From Victivallales bacterium (GTDB lineage Bacteria; Verrucomicrobiota; Lentisphaeria; Oligosphaerales; Oligosphaeraceae), in the NCBI GenBank assembly GCA_017963875.1, contig JAGCTA010000070.1:1-6308 (forward strand): a stretch of 6,308 bases of DNA. The letters are read 5' to 3'. A model generated the notes under the pieces. It was given only the letters and a program-made list of their open reading frames with translations. It made no database searches and was not told the origin of the DNA. Below, piece by piece: positions 5,639-6,308 of the stretch. A program made the position numbers and the translations under genes. How positions within the stretch are numbered: position 1 is the first letter of the stretch; every line of letters begins with the position of its first letter.

Positions 5639-6308
5639 TCAAATGCTCCTGCTTTCCGCCACGGCTCCCGTATCCATGACAATACCTGCCGCAAGGCGTT
5701 GCCGCAACGCCTCATACAGTAGCAGCGTCGTCGCCGTCGCGACGTTTAGGGAATCCGCCTCGCCCATCATCGGCAACCGAACCTGAATATCAGCCTCGCT
5801 CATCCAGAGTTCAGAAAGCCCGAACTGCTCCGCCCCGACGACGATCGCCAGTGGCTGTGTCATATCGACATCCGTATAGAGATTGGGCGTGTGAGGCGTC
5901 GCCGCAAGAATATGTATGCCCTTGTCCTTGAGCCATTTCAAAGTCTCAAGACTGCTCGCCTCTGCGATATTCAATGTAAATAAGTTCCCCGTGCTCGCAC
6001 GAACGACATTTGGATTGTACAAATCTGTTTTGGGGTCGCAGACAATCAGCCCGTCCACGCCAGCCGCATCCGATGACCGCATCATCGTTCCAAGATTACC
6101 AGGTTTTTCAATCTGTTCGGCGACGAGATAGAATGCCGCCTTCGTTGGCTGAGGTAATTCATTTAATCCATGATGAATCTGCGGACCGACTCCCAAAAGC
6201 CCCTCAGGACGATCTCGATATGCCATTTTGATGAATGCCGCCTCTCCCACCTGGTAAAGTGCGGCCCCCTTCTGACAGACCTCCGCGATAAGCCGTCCCT
6301 CGTTTTCC
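5639..6308 (-). CDS. SpoU/TrmH-family RNA 2'-O-ribose methyltransferase, 5' end beyond window
   Basis: The frame is open from the right edge (first whole codon 6307-6305) to TGA at 5641-5639, giving 222 residues with the N-terminus missing. The in-frame GTG at 6250 is internal, because family-like sequence (EVCQKGAALYQ, then VGEAAFIKMAYRDRPEG) continues upstream of it. The SpoU alpha/beta-knot is intact: motif 1 GNLGTMMRSSDAAG (fragment residues 70-83, with N71 and R77), motif 2 IVVGAEQFGLS (155-165), motif 3 LPMMGEADSLNVATA (178-192) preceding the knot's last helix. These enzymes methylate a ribose 2'-OH of tRNA or rRNA using S-adenosylmethionine in the cytoplasm. The N-terminal remnant suits the rRNA-type (RlmB/TsnR-like) subgroup more than TrmL, but the exact target cannot be assigned. 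Functionally unrelated to the downstream glycan genes. Confidence 0.93.
   Translation of the reverse strand, partial: ENEGRLIAEVCQKGAALYQVGEAAFIKMAYRDRPEGLLGVGPQIHHGLNELPQPTKAAFYLVAEQIEKPGNLGTMMRSSDAAGVDGLIVCDPKTDLYNPNVVRASTGNLFTLNIAEASSLETLKWLKDKGIHILAATPHTPNLYTDVDMTQPLAIVVGAEQFGLSELWMSEADIQVRLPMMGEADSLNVATATTLLLYEALRQRLAAGIVMDTGAVAESRSI

Noticed and set aside
5533..5715. Minus-strand 60-codon frame across the repeat spacer
   Set aside because: It translates the 44-bp repeats and the end of the methyltransferase gene in a different frame, giving a duplicated RGTGQVASG peptide that only reflects the DNA repeat.

Overview
This window looks like a chromosomal segment from an anaerobic, carbohydrate-degrading bacterium of the Planctomycetota-Verrucomicrobiota-Lentisphaerota group, most likely a gut or rumen Lentisphaerota/Victivallales or Kiritimatiellota relative. 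That placement is an inference from gene content: a secreted DUF4838 protein with a CBM9-like C-terminus sits beside a GH39-like glycosidase, and both kinds of gene are typical of those groups. No rRNA or phylogenetic marker is present to confirm it. All four real genes lie on the minus strand, so reading order runs from right to left.

Layout in the direction of transcription. (1) 6308-5639: 5'-truncated SpoU/TrmH-family RNA 2'-O-methyltransferase with all three signature motifs. (2) 5638-5493: a 146-bp spacer built almost entirely of repeats, namely two 44-bp direct repeats, a short GC hairpin, and five tandem heptamers that place stop codons in every frame on both strands. (3) 5492-4164: cytoplasmic GH39-like (clan GH-A) glycosidase, starting at an ATG preceded by a perfect GGAGG. 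(4) 4142-1830: exported 770-residue DUF4838 protein with a C-terminal CBM9-like domain, 21 bp downstream of the glycosidase and probably co-transcribed with it. (5) 1829-1765: a 65-bp spacer mostly occupied by one long stem-loop. (6) 1764-1: an AlbA_2 / GHKL-type ATPase (HATPase_c_4) / winged-helix protein of the 'RecG-like predicted transcriptional regulator' class. It stays open for 588 codons and leaves the window inside a perfect tandem heptapeptide repeat.

The two middle genes make a plausible small glycan-utilisation operon. The exported protein would bind or process a polysaccharide or glycoconjugate outside the cytoplasm, and the unsignalled GH39-like enzyme would cleave imported oligosaccharides; the substrate cannot be read from the sequence. 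The RNA methyltransferase is a housekeeping gene. The AlbA/ATPase gene is visibly more AT-rich than the glycan genes and has the character of an accessory regulatory or defence-associated gene.

I see no convincing new multi-gene system. The most unusual material is repetitive. First, the C-terminal tail of the AlbA/ATPase protein carries an older degenerate heptad tract followed by an identical heptad array. Second, a short motif, TCCTGTKCCAC followed by GC-rich palindromic sequence, occurs three times, only in the two spacers flanking the glycan operon, and looks like a dispersed intergenic repeat family.
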